Assembly (NCBI GenBank): GCA_017508315.1
Contig: JAFVZE010000391.1
Coordinates: 1-9,259 of the forward strand
Source: Kiritimatiellia bacterium
GTDB taxonomy: Bacteria > Verrucomicrobiota > Kiritimatiellia > RFP12 > UBA1067
DNA: 9,259 nucleotides
Reading direction: 5' to 3'
Both the position numbers and the translations under genes were made by a program. A model generated the notes under the pieces. The model did not search any database. It was not told the DNA's origin and saw nothing but the letters and a program-made list of their open reading frames with translations. Positions 1 to 7,400 of this stretch are shown here, in pieces; position 1 is the stretch's first letter, and each line of letters begins with the position of its first letter.

Positions 1-291
1 CGGATAGTCCGGCGGCATCGAGTTCATCGGGTGGGTGATCACCGGCAGATCGTTGCGGTGGACGGTAAGTTTGATATCCGGAAACGCCGCCTGCAGGGCG
101 TTGACCGCTCCGATGTGGTCGAAATGGGCGTGCGTGAGCAGGATCCCCGCCGGCACGAGGCCTTTTTTCCCCAATAGCGAGATTATGCGCTCCGCTTCGC
201 CGCCCGGATCGACGATCCAGGCGCGTCCGTTTTCGGAAAGGATCGATGTGTTTACGTCAAAGCTTCCGGTGCCTATGGTCAGTCTTTCCAT
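1..291 (-). CDS. MBL-fold metallo-hydrolase, glyoxalase II-like (C-terminal part cut by window edge)
   Basis: The 97 visible residues are the N-terminal part of a metallo-beta-lactamase-fold hydrolase. They open with the strand pattern typical of the fold (MERLTIGTGSFDVNTSIL, then WIVDPGGEAERI), followed by the signature HAHFDHIG at residues 54-61, whose HxHxDH residues bind the two metal ions in this family. The compact architecture resembles the small cytoplasmic glyoxalase II-like YcbL group, but the substrate cannot be read from this fragment. The ATG at 291 is chosen because GGAG lies 7 bases upstream and because the fold's first strand starts directly after it. The start lies inside the 3' end of the flavoprotein gene, a 35-base overlap in another frame, which suggests translational coupling. 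The remaining metal ligands and the C terminus lie beyond the left edge. Confidence 0.85.
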   Translation of the reverse strand, partial: MERLTIGTGSFDVNTSILSENGRAWIVDPGGEAERIISLLGKKGLVPAGILLTHAHFDHIGAVNALQAAFPDIKLTVHRNDLPVITHPMNSMPPDYP

Positions 292-1381
292 GTTTTTTCT
301 CCGTTGCCGGTTTTCTTTCCGCAACCGCGGCGACGGCTTTTCTGGCGGTTGCGAACGCCAGAGTCAGATTGTAGCCGCCGGTCGGGCCGTCGATGTCCAT
401 CACTTCACCGGCGAAATACAGTCCCGGGACGATTTTCGATTCCATCGTCGCCGGGTCGATTTCTTTCGTGTCGACTCCGCCGAGCGTGACGATCGCCTCC
501 TTCACCGGGCGCGCTTTCAGGTTGTGAAACCGCAACCGTTCCCTGCCGAGCCACACTTCGATCTCGAAATTACCGGGATTCGAATGGGCGATGAAGCGCT
601 GGCAGTTGTAGACCGCGGCGCCCGAAAGGCCGAAAGCCTCGCAGTCCACTTCGCCGCGATGTTCGTAGAGCGTGCGTCCGTCGGGCGAGATCACCCGGGC
701 GCGGGAGTCCTCGAAGCGCGCGCCGGCGCGGGAGGTTATCCGGCGTTCGGGCGTCTCCAGTCCGATAAGCCCGCTGCGGAAGGGAATGACGCGATGTCCA
801 AGGGCGCGGGCGAATTTCTGGCCGTCGCCGACGCTGCCGGTTTTCGGGTAGCTCACGCCGCCCGTGGCGACAAGCACGTTCTTCGCGTACAGGGCGAAGT
901 TGCGCGTCTCCACGGCGAAGCCGCCGTCGTCAAGCCGGGAAACGGCGGTTACCGGACAGTTGGTGATTACGGGGAAGGAACTGTCGCGCAGGATGTCGCC
1001 GAAGGCGTGGACGATGGTCGAGGCCTGTCCGTTGGCGGGAAACATCCGTGCATCGGCCATGCGGCGCAGAGGTATGTTGAGCGATTTGAACCCGGCGATG
1101 ATTCTGCGCGGCGGACATTCGCGCACGGCGCGCTCCACGAAGGTTGCGGTGGAGTGGGGGTTGCCCGGCAGTTTCAGGTCGCGCAGGAAGTCGTCGGGAC
1201 CGATGTCTTTGGTGAAATTGCATCTTCCGTTCGCGGTCATCAGCACTTTAGATCCGAGCCTCGCTTTGCGCTCGATCAAAACGGCGCGCAGTCCGCGCTC
1301 GGCGGCGGCGACCGCGGCGAACATTCCGGCGGCACCGCCGCCGACGATTGCTAAATCGGCATTCTCACAACTTTCCGTCAT
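257..1381 (-). CDS. NAD(P)/FAD-dependent oxidoreductase, HI0933/BaiN (YhiN) family
   Basis: This 374-residue protein is a predicted cytoplasmic flavoprotein. An N-terminal Rossmann motif (GGGAAGM, residues 14-20) binds the ADP part of FAD. Family signatures follow: NGRCNFTK at 51-58, GGVSYPKTGSVGDG at 174-187, GLSGAAV at 251-257, a GGV at 301-303, and the C-terminal FAD-contacting GEVMDIDGPTGGYNL at 325-339. The family includes BaiN, proposed to reduce steroid double bonds in bile acid metabolism, but most members have no proven reaction and none should be assumed here. The protein is shorter than the roughly 390-420 residues usual for the family: only about 40 residues separate the GLSGAAV block from AIVTLGGV, where relatives carry a longer insert. 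The last 20 or so residues are charged and overlap the next gene. The start is 8 bases after the regulator's stop; no clear Shine-Dalgarno is visible, so translation may depend on the upstream gene. Confidence 0.9.
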   Translation of the reverse strand: MTESCENADLAIVGGGAAGMFAAVAAAERGLRAVLIERKARLGSKVLMTANGRCNFTKDIGPDDFLRDLKLPGNPHSTATFVERAVRECPPRRIIAGFKSLNIPLRRMADARMFPANGQASTIVHAFGDILRDSSFPVITNCPVTAVSRLDDGGFAVETRNFALYAKNVLVATGGVSYPKTGSVGDGQKFARALGHRVIPFRSGLIGLETPERRITSRAGARFEDSRARVISPDGRTLYEHRGEVDCEAFGLSGAAVYNCQRFIAHSNPGNFEIEVWLGRERLRFHNLKARPVKEAIVTLGGVDTKEIDPATMESKIVPGLYFAGEVMDIDGPTGGYNLTLAFATARKAVAAVAERKPATEKKHGKTDHRHRKL

Positions 1382-1389
1382 GGCGGCGA

Positions 1390-2628
1390 TTATATCAAAT
1401 CTTCGGGGTTTCTGCGGGCATGCGTGATGCGCTTGCGTCCCGCCGGCGTTGCGTTCAGATTTTTGAACTTCCGCATTGAAACGCCGAAATGCTTCTTGAA
1501 CGCCACTTGCGCCGATACCGTCGAGCGGAAGCCGGCCATCGCGGCAGTTTCGCCGACGGTCATGTCGGATTTCACGAGGAGATCGCTTAAAAGACCGAGC
1601 CTGTATTTTCTCAGCTCTTTCCCGGGCGAGCTTCCGATTACCGCGCGGAAATGGATTTCAAGGAGACGGCAGGAGATGTTCAGGCGTTTGGCCATTGCCG
1701 TAACGGTAATTCCGTCCCGGGCATGATTGCGGATAAGCTGCATTGCCGCTGAAACGATTCGTTTGCGTCCGTCGATATCGCTGGTCGATTCTCTCGGTAT
1801 CAGGTTCAGGATCCCGTAGGAGAAGGTCTTGGTCCTGGACCGGCGTTTTCCGTTCATGGCTTTGTCCAGTTCCGCGGCCGCGAGAAAACCTGCTCCTTCA
1901 AAGTCCGGATGAATGCTTGAAATCGCGGGATGGATCGTTTCGCAGAGATCCAGCTCGTTGTCTACGCCGAGTACCGCAATCTGGCTGGGGATCTGAACGC
2001 CGGCATTGCGGCAGGACCGGTACAGTTCTCTGGCTTCTTCATCGGCGAATGCGAAAATTCCGCACGGCTTCGGCAGCATTTTCAGCCAGTTTCCGGTCTC
2101 CCGGGTTAAGGTGGTCCAGCTGCCCTGCGCCGTCGACGGTTCGAAAGATGAGAAGGTCGCCTTGTGGCCGGACGCTTCTTTGCGGAAGGATTCCCGCCGC
2201 AGTCGTGAGTGCTCCGCCTCCCGGTTCGACGAGCAGCCGTAATACGCAAGATGGCTGTAGCCGCGCTCGATGAAATGCCGAGCGGCGGCGCACCCGATTT
2301 CGCGGCCGTCAGAAACGATGCGAACGTCGGGAACGATGCGCGGATCGGGGAAGTCTATTTCCGCCAGCGCGATGTTTTTTGCGTTGCCTGTGAGGCGCAG
2401 GACATCTATGCAGACTTCGGGCGAAGAGTAGATTATTCCGTCCGGACTCCACCCTTTTACGGCCGAGCGCAGGTCCTTGCGGAAGGTTCTCGAGGAGGTG
2501 TTCAGTATGCGGATGTCCCAGTCCGGCCGGTTTTCGGCGAAGCGGAGCGCGCCGTTGAGATGTTCGTGGTCGGATTTGTAGTTGCGGCTGAGCAGAATGC
2601 ACACGCGTTTGGTTTCAGTAGAGTCCAT
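1390..2628 (-). CDS. XylR-like AraC-family transcriptional regulator with LacI-type ligand-binding domain
   Basis: This is a two-domain cytoplasmic transcription factor of 412 residues. The N-terminal ~275 residues look like a LacI/periplasmic-binding-protein-type sensor: VCILLSRNYKSDHEHLNGALRFAE at the start, PDGIIYSS, and the block AVLGVDNELDLCETIHPAISSI followed by GAGFLAAAELDKAMNG, which closely follows the XylR pattern. Residues ~288-391 form an AraC (HTH_18) domain with two helix-turn-helix units, around TVTAMAKRLNISCRLLEIHF and TVGETAAMAGFRSTVSAQVAFKKHFG. Family members respond to a sugar and activate carbohydrate genes; the ligand here is unknown. An in-frame ATG at 2670 would add 14 residues, but the 2628 start is preferred because homology-like sequence begins directly after it and the longer form would run through the inverted repeat at 2645-2671. 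No strong Shine-Dalgarno precedes either start. The gene heads the leftward set and is divergent from the secreted-protein operon, its likeliest target. Confidence 0.9.
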   Translation of the reverse strand: MDSTETKRVCILLSRNYKSDHEHLNGALRFAENRPDWDIRILNTSSRTFRKDLRSAVKGWSPDGIIYSSPEVCIDVLRLTGNAKNIALAEIDFPDPRIVPDVRIVSDGREIGCAAARHFIERGYSHLAYYGCSSNREAEHSRLRRESFRKEASGHKATFSSFEPSTAQGSWTTLTRETGNWLKMLPKPCGIFAFADEEARELYRSCRNAGVQIPSQIAVLGVDNELDLCETIHPAISSIHPDFEGAGFLAAAELDKAMNGKRRSRTKTFSYGILNLIPRESTSDIDGRKRIVSAAMQLIRNHARDGITVTAMAKRLNISCRLLEIHFRAVIGSSPGKELRKYRLGLLSDLLVKSDMTVGETAAMAGFRSTVSAQVAFKKHFGVSMRKFKNLNATPAGRKRITHARRNPEDLI

Positions 2629-2644
2629 CGCCGATATTTTATCA

Positions 2645-2671
2645 TTTGCGGATGATGGCGTCATTCGCAAA
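2645..2671. promoter_or_regulatory. Near-perfect inverted repeat, candidate operator in the divergent control region
   Basis: The arms TTTGCGGATGA (2645-2655) and TCATTCGCAAA (2661-2671) are reverse complements at 10 of 11 positions around a 5-base centre. The site ends 17 bases upstream of the regulator start and lies roughly 65-90 bases upstream of the predicted start of the rightward transcript. That position suits both autoregulation and activation of the operon. AraC-type proteins more often bind direct repeats, so the binding protein is inferred from location only. A folded 5' leader in the regulator mRNA is the alternative. Confidence 0.5.
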
Positions 2672-2699
2672 ATTAAATGTTTTTATTCGTAATTTTAGA

Positions 2700-2728
2700 T
2701 TGTCGGCAAGTGAGATATTGTGTATAAT
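2700..2728 (+). promoter_or_regulatory. Sigma-70-like promoter for the secreted-protein operon
   Basis: A perfect -10 hexamer TATAAT (2723-2728) lies 17 bases after TTGTCG (2700-2705), which matches the -35 consensus at four of six positions. Transcription would begin near 2735, about 34 bases before the first start codon. The surroundings are AT-rich compared with the flanking genes. The weak -35 is compatible with dependence on an activator such as the divergent XylR-like protein. Confidence 0.65.
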
Positions 2729-2768
2729 TCGAAACAGAATCATTGAGGATAAAAAACGGAGGGTTGGC

Positions 2769-3068
2769 ATGTGCCGCAGATTGGTATTTGCGTTTCTTGC
2801 GTTTTCGGTCGCGTTTTCGGTCGCTGGCGCCGAACTGCCGTGGCGGTTTGAGGGTGACGTGTCGCGCGGTCCGGCGACATTCGGAGTATCCGCGGAGCCC
2901 GCGGAGGATTTCGATACGCTTGTTTGTTCGCACGTCAGCGCCGGGTTCGAGGAAGGGTTTCGGCTGTTTGATACGCTGCTGTGGACGCAGAAGTGTTCTG
3001 AAGGTTTGTCTGGGTGGCGGAAGTTTTCAAGTCTTCCTCCCGTCGGGATCTTTCTTTTTGTCAGGTAA
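2769..3068 (+). CDS. Small secreted protein of unknown function
   Basis: This 99-residue protein is not recognised. The ATG at 2769 has GGAGGG (2758-2763) 5 bases upstream; longer in-frame starts to the left would cross the promoter and are rejected. Residues 1-21 (MCRRLVFAFLAFSVAFSVAGA) make a clear signal peptide with a probable cut after AGA, so the mature protein would be about 78 residues. The mature part begins ELPWRFEGD, contains FDTL twice (residues 48-51 and 67-70), two cysteines (53 and 76), and ends in a hydrophobic SSLPPVGIFLFVR. It is the first gene after the predicted promoter and lies 34 bases before the SUMF1-fold gene. It could be a genuine small exported protein, a leader-like gene, or the remnant of a longer one; the good ribosome site and signal peptide favour a translated gene. 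Confidence 0.6.
   Translation: MCRRLVFAFLAFSVAFSVAGAELPWRFEGDVSRGPATFGVSAEPAEDFDTLVCSHVSAGFEEGFRLFDTLLWTQKCSEGLSGWRKFSSLPPVGIFLFVR
2799..2822 (+). repeat. Perfect tandem duplication of a 12-base unit inside the signal peptide
   Basis: The unit GCGTTTTCGGTC occurs twice in direct succession (2799-2810 and 2811-2822) in the reading frame of the small secreted protein. It encodes Ala-Phe-Ser-Val twice (residues 11-18) in the hydrophobic core of the signal peptide. Gain or loss of one unit would keep the frame and change the core by four residues. Confidence 0.85.
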
Positions 3069-3102
3069 TTTTCAACGAGCTATAAACAAGGAGTTCATTG
3101 TT

Positions 3103-4404
3103 ATGAAATATGCGATTATATCCGCTTTGGTTGCGGGTTCGGTGTTTTCCGGCGCGGCGGCGCCGCGTGTGGACACGTTCGATGTCACGATGTCGCAAGA
3201 TCCCCATTCGAGGGTAGTCACCGTTATGTATACGCTGAAAGAGGAGCCCGGCGTCATCACGCTGGATATTCAGACGAACAACGCCGCCGGAGGCTGGGCC
3301 TCGATCGGGGACGGCAATATCCGGCTGCTTGGCGGGGCCGTCAACCGACTTGTCGATGAACTTGACGTGCAGCAGACCATAACCTGGCATGCGGCGCAAT
3401 CCTGGGGCGGCCGGAAGATCGCAGCCGAAGACATCCGGGCGGTCGTCAAGGCATGGGCGACGAATGCGCCGCCGGATTATATGGTGGTCGATCTTGAAGA
3501 GCCTTTTGCGGTTTTTTATTATCCGAGCGAAGCGGCGCTTCCGCGTCCGGTATCCGACCGTATCTACAAAACCGGCAAACTCGTCATGCGCAAGGTTCCC
3601 GCGGCGGGGGTGATCTGGAGAATGGGCATCTCCGACGCCGATGACCAGACGCCGCATTATGTCCAGCTCGGAGAGGATTATTATCTGGGCGTGTACCCGC
3701 TTACCCGTCAGCAGTACTATCTGATGAATAATAAGGTCAATGCCTCGTACGGCTATGAGCGCGCCGAGACCGCCGAAGGCGAGGATGAACGCAGCCGCGC
3801 CTGCGGAGCGCTTTCGTTCGCGTCGCTTCGTGGCTCGTTAAAGGGGCTTGAATGGCCGAACGGTGCGCGTCATGAGGTCGATGCTGGTTCCGCGATCGAC
3901 AGGTTGAGGAAAATGACGGGATTGTTCTTCGACCTGCCGACGGAGGCGCAGTGGCAGTTCGCGTGCCGCGCCGGCAGCGGCAGCGATCTGTATACCGGCA
4001 AAGACTATTCGGAAGCGGAGGTGGCCCGGCTTGCATGGTTTGACACCAACAGCAAGGTGATGACGGCAGCGGGAACCGAAAAGTCCGGTACGCATGAGGT
4101 GGGGTTGAAACTGCAGAATGCATGGGGTTTTTACGACATGCTCGGCAATGTTTCTGAACTTTGTCTTGACCGGTACAGCATTGTAAACTACACCGGGAAT
4201 GCGTCCGATGTCATGAAAAATCCCGAAGGCCCGGAGGATGCTGCGGCGACTTCCCGCGTCTGCTGCGGAGGTAACGCATGGTATTCCAATAATCGTTCGT
4301 TCTTCACTTCCGGGGCTCGGCTCGAGTTCAAGACGACGAGCGATCCTTACTACAGCAATTATTACGGTGCGCGTCTGTGGGCGCCTGCACATGCCGTAAA
4401 GTGA
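3103..4404 (+). CDS. Secreted SUMF1/FGE-fold domain protein, lacking the catalytic cysteines
   Basis: The product has 433 residues. The ATG at 3103 is chosen because AAGGAG (3088-3093) lies 9 bases upstream and a signal peptide follows at once (MKYAIISALVAGSVFSGAAA). Residues ~21-150 form a predicted beta-rich domain ending near AWATNAPPDYMVVDL, a style I associate with SUMF1-type proteins of Kiritimatiellota and Lentisphaerota. Residues ~160-430 are a SUMF1 (formylglycine-generating-enzyme sulfatase) domain: YYLGVYPLTRQQYYLMN, LPTEAQWQFACRAG (278-291), NAWGFYDMLGNVSEL (339-353) and RVCCGGNAW (385-393). True FGE carries two cysteines in its C-terminal RxxCxxR-like segment; the equivalent NNRSFFTSGARLEF has none, so sulfatase activation is unlikely. 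No sulfatase gene is present nearby. A carbohydrate- or surface-binding role is possible but unproven. A longer in-frame reading from 2743 runs over the preceding gene and is not credible. The next gene starts about 44 bases downstream. Confidence 0.85.
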   Translation: MKYAIISALVAGSVFSGAAAPRVDTFDVTMSQDPHSRVVTVMYTLKEEPGVITLDIQTNNAAGGWASIGDGNIRLLGGAVNRLVDELDVQQTITWHAAQSWGGRKIAAEDIRAVVKAWATNAPPDYMVVDLEEPFAVFYYPSEAALPRPVSDRIYKTGKLVMRKVPAAGVIWRMGISDADDQTPHYVQLGEDYYLGVYPLTRQQYYLMNNKVNASYGYERAETAEGEDERSRACGALSFASLRGSLKGLEWPNGARHEVDAGSAIDRLRKMTGLFFDLPTEAQWQFACRAGSGSDLYTGKDYSEAEVARLAWFDTNSKVMTAAGTEKSGTHEVGLKLQNAWGFYDMLGNVSELCLDRYSIVNYTGNASDVMKNPEGPEDAAATSRVCCGGNAWYSNNRSFFTSGARLEFKTTSDPYYSNYYGARLWAPAHAVK

Positions 4405-4436
4405 CTGCCCGGGATACGACGGTTTGATCCAGATTC

Positions 4437-4443
4437 AAGGAGG
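4437..4443 (+). promoter_or_regulatory. Shine-Dalgarno deciding the start of the giant glycosidase
   Basis: AAGGAGG here is a near-complete anti-16S match. It sits 5 bases before GTG at 4449, 2 before GTG at 4446 and 17 before ATG at 4461, so GTG 4449 is the best-spaced start. Confidence 0.7.
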
Positions 4444-4448
4444 TTGTG

Positions 4449-7400
4449 GTGTTTCGAAGTATGTTGCTGCTGGCGGTCCTCTCCGCCGCCGGTGTTGACG
4501 CCGCCGAGCCCGATGTTGGGCACGTCATCCGCTGCGAAGGGGAATATCCGTGGCATCTTCAGGGGGTCGCCGGCGACGGCGAGAATCTGTACTGGTCCTT
4601 CAGCGACCGCGTGATCAAAACCGACAAGACCGGGCGGGTGCTGAAATCCTCGCGGCCGGACAAGCTCCACTGGGGGGATTTGTGCGTAAAAGACGGTGTC
4701 GTTTACGTGGCGGTCAACCGAGGGAAATTCAACGAGGAGAGCGGCGCGGTAAACTCGGTGTTGGCGCTTTCGTCCGAAACCCTTGAAACGCTCTGGACGA
4801 AGAGTCTGCCCGAGGTGGTTTACGGCGCCGGAGGTATCGCCTGCGGCCCCGGCGGTTTTTACGTCGTCGGAGGACTGCCGAAAACGCACAAGTGCAATTA
4901 CATTTACGTCTACACGCCGGAATTCAGGTTCGTCCGCCGCATAACGCTTGAAACCGGCTATACGATGCTTGGGATTCAGACGATCGATTTCGTCCGCGGA
5001 GAGTGTTTGCTTGGAGTCTATCCTTCGCCGGGCAAAAGTTCAATCGGGATGCTTCGCTGTCCGAACGATTTTTCTTCGTGCGAAGAATTGCCGCTGGGCG
5101 GATACTGCGGGATGGTTGATTTTCGCGGCCGTTTCTTTCAGGCTCGCGCCGAATGCGTCGACGGCGACGATAAACGTCAGAAGGGGGTGCTTTACGCGGC
5201 GAATCTGCCGGCGCCGGGAAAAGGAGTTTTCAAGGGCGGGAAATGGAAGTCTTTCAAATATGCGGTCCCCGATAAAACGCCGGTTGTTTTCGGAGGCTGG
5301 AGCCGCGCCGACGGGGTCATGGCCAGGGAATACTGCTTTTATCTGGATGTTCGTTATGCTGACGGAACCTGGCGATGGGGTGTGCAGGCCGACTGTCGGC
5401 CTGGAACTCACGGCTGGGAGAAGGCGGCGGATGTCTTTGTCCCGGACAAGCCGGTTTCGGAGATATTGTTCTACGCGCTGAACCGCGGCGGTACCGGAAA
5501 GGCTGAATTCAGAGATTTGTTCCTGCGCAGGACGTCGGCGAACGAAAACGTCTGCGAAACCGCCGTTTCGGATTTCCCGCGGTCGACCGACGAGGTGGTG
5601 CTGGCGATCGGTCTTCAAAACGGACGGCGGACGGTCCGGGAATTCCGCCGTCCCGGCCGGGCTCCGCGGCGGCACGTGAAATCGGTCCGGGAAAACGGTT
5701 TTGCGGTCTGGACGGCGGATTCGATGCGCAAAGTAACTCCGCTTACTTTCCCTGTCGCCGAAGAGGTGGCGTCTCCTGCGGTCGAGATTGAGTTGGCGGC
5801 TAACGAGAGCGAATCGGCCCAGATATTGGTTTCGGCCGGTTTCGGCGGCGGATTGCAGAATGTGACGGTTGAAATCGGAAGCCTGAAAGATCGCTCCGGG
5901 GAGCTTTTCTGCGGCGAGACCAAGTGGGAACGGGTCGGATACGTCCCGCGAGAATTTGGCGGATACCGGCATCCGCTTTCTCCTTGCGCCGATGAGCGTT
6001 GGATACCTGATCCGCTGTTGCCGGCCGCACCGTTCAAGGTCCGCGGCGGGAGCACCCAGGGGGTCTGGCTGACATTCAAGGCTTCGTCGGCTGCGAAAGC
6101 TGGGATTTATTCCGGCGAGGTGCGGCTTCTGGAGAACGGAAATGAAAAAGCCAGAGTGCCGGTTTCGGTCCGGGTTCGGGGATTTTCGCTGCCGCATGAA
6201 TTCGGATCGCGGTATTCAGTGTCGGTTCTGGACCGTTTTACGGAAAAGATGTACGGTCGGGAGCGCTTCCGGGAGATGCGCCTGCAGACCCGGGATGTCA
6301 TGCTTGAGCACCGACTGCCCTATGACGACATAAACCGGCTGGACCTGCCCAGAATCGAGGATCTCGAGTACGCAAGGAAAAAGGGTGCAAGGCTGTTCAA
6401 CATTCTTGATATTCTGCCGCCGGCAGGTCCGGATGCGCAGATCGTCTACGACGCGCCGGCGGACGTGTACGCTTCGGAAGAGTTTTACGAAAGCTATAAA
6501 GCCCGCATCGCTCCGTTCGTCAAGGAACTTGAAAGGCGCGGACTTCTGGACGGCGCGTACGTATACGGATTCGATGAACTGGAAAAGTCGCACTATCCGG
6601 CGATGGAGATTTTTATCAATCGTTTCCGCCGCGATTTTCCGACGATTCCCGTGCTGTCTACCGCCCGCATATTCGACGATCTGTCTGCCGGCGAAACCAA
6701 CGGCGCCGAGCGTCTCGCCGTCGACTGGCTGTGTCCTCATACTCAGAAGTACGACCCGGTACTTGCCGGGAGGCTTCGCGCGGAAGGCCGTAAGGTGTGG
6801 TGGTATACCGCATTGGGGCCGACGTATCCGTACGCTAATTTCGCTGGGCTTGAATTTCCGTTTGAGGACGGTCGGCTGCTCGGCTGGATGACGCACCGGT
6901 ACCGCTCCGACGGTTTTCTGTACTGGGCGGCCAATTTCTGGGAGGCCGAGAATTCTCCGATCGATGAAAATGATGTCTTCTGCAGCTGGAAAAGTTCGGT
7001 CGGCAACGGCGTGCACGGAGACGGGGTGCTGCTTTATCCCGGTCGAAACGGTATATTGCCTTCGATCCGGCTGGCGATGGTCCGCGACGGCGTTGAAGAT
7101 CTTGAGCGCATGCAGCTGGCGTCGGCGAAGACGAGCCGACGGGAGGTGGATGCGCTCAGCGGCGGAATAATCCGCTCGCTCGTTGATTTTTCCCGTGACG
7201 CTCCGGCGATCAGGAAAGTGCGCGAACAGATTGGAGATCTGATCTCCCCGGGGGAAGGGAAGGGTTTGTGCCGTCTAAGGCCGGGCGCGGTCGAGATCGT
7301 CGTCGGGGAGGATGCGCAAGAGCCGCTGCTGATCGCGGCCGGAGAGCTGCGTTTTTTTCTTGCCAAGATTCTGGGATCTGAACCGGAGATCGTGCGTTCT

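Noticed and set aside
35..1354. A 439-codon open frame on the plus strand
   Set aside because: It is antisense to the flavoprotein and MBL genes, which carry clear family motifs. Its arginine/glycine-rich composition has no recognisable domain, and GC-rich codon use in the real genes explains the lack of stops.
2672..2740. Promoter for the leftward regulator transcript
   Set aside because: The region is AT-rich and TAAAAT-like boxes exist, but no pair of hexamers with acceptable spacing stood out, so the leftward start remains unassigned.
2646..2768. A 41-residue N-terminal extension of the small secreted protein
   Set aside because: It would run through the inverted repeat and the TATAAT promoter and place the signal peptide internally. 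The start at 2769 has a strong Shine-Dalgarno.
3019..3060. Weak hairpins (GGAAG/CTTCC and TCCC/GGGA) before a T-rich run, a possible terminator or attenuator
   Set aside because: The stems are only 4-5 pairs, the T run is interrupted, and it lies within the coding end of the small gene, so it is not convincing.
2743..3102. A 120-residue N-terminal extension of the SUMF1-fold gene
   Set aside because: It overlaps the small secreted gene in another frame and would bury the signal peptide that begins at 3103 directly after a good ribosome site.
5040..6197. A 385-codon open frame on the minus strand inside the glycosidase gene
   Set aside because: It is a low-complexity Arg/Pro/Ser-rich shadow of the large plus-strand gene, with no domain or credible start signal.
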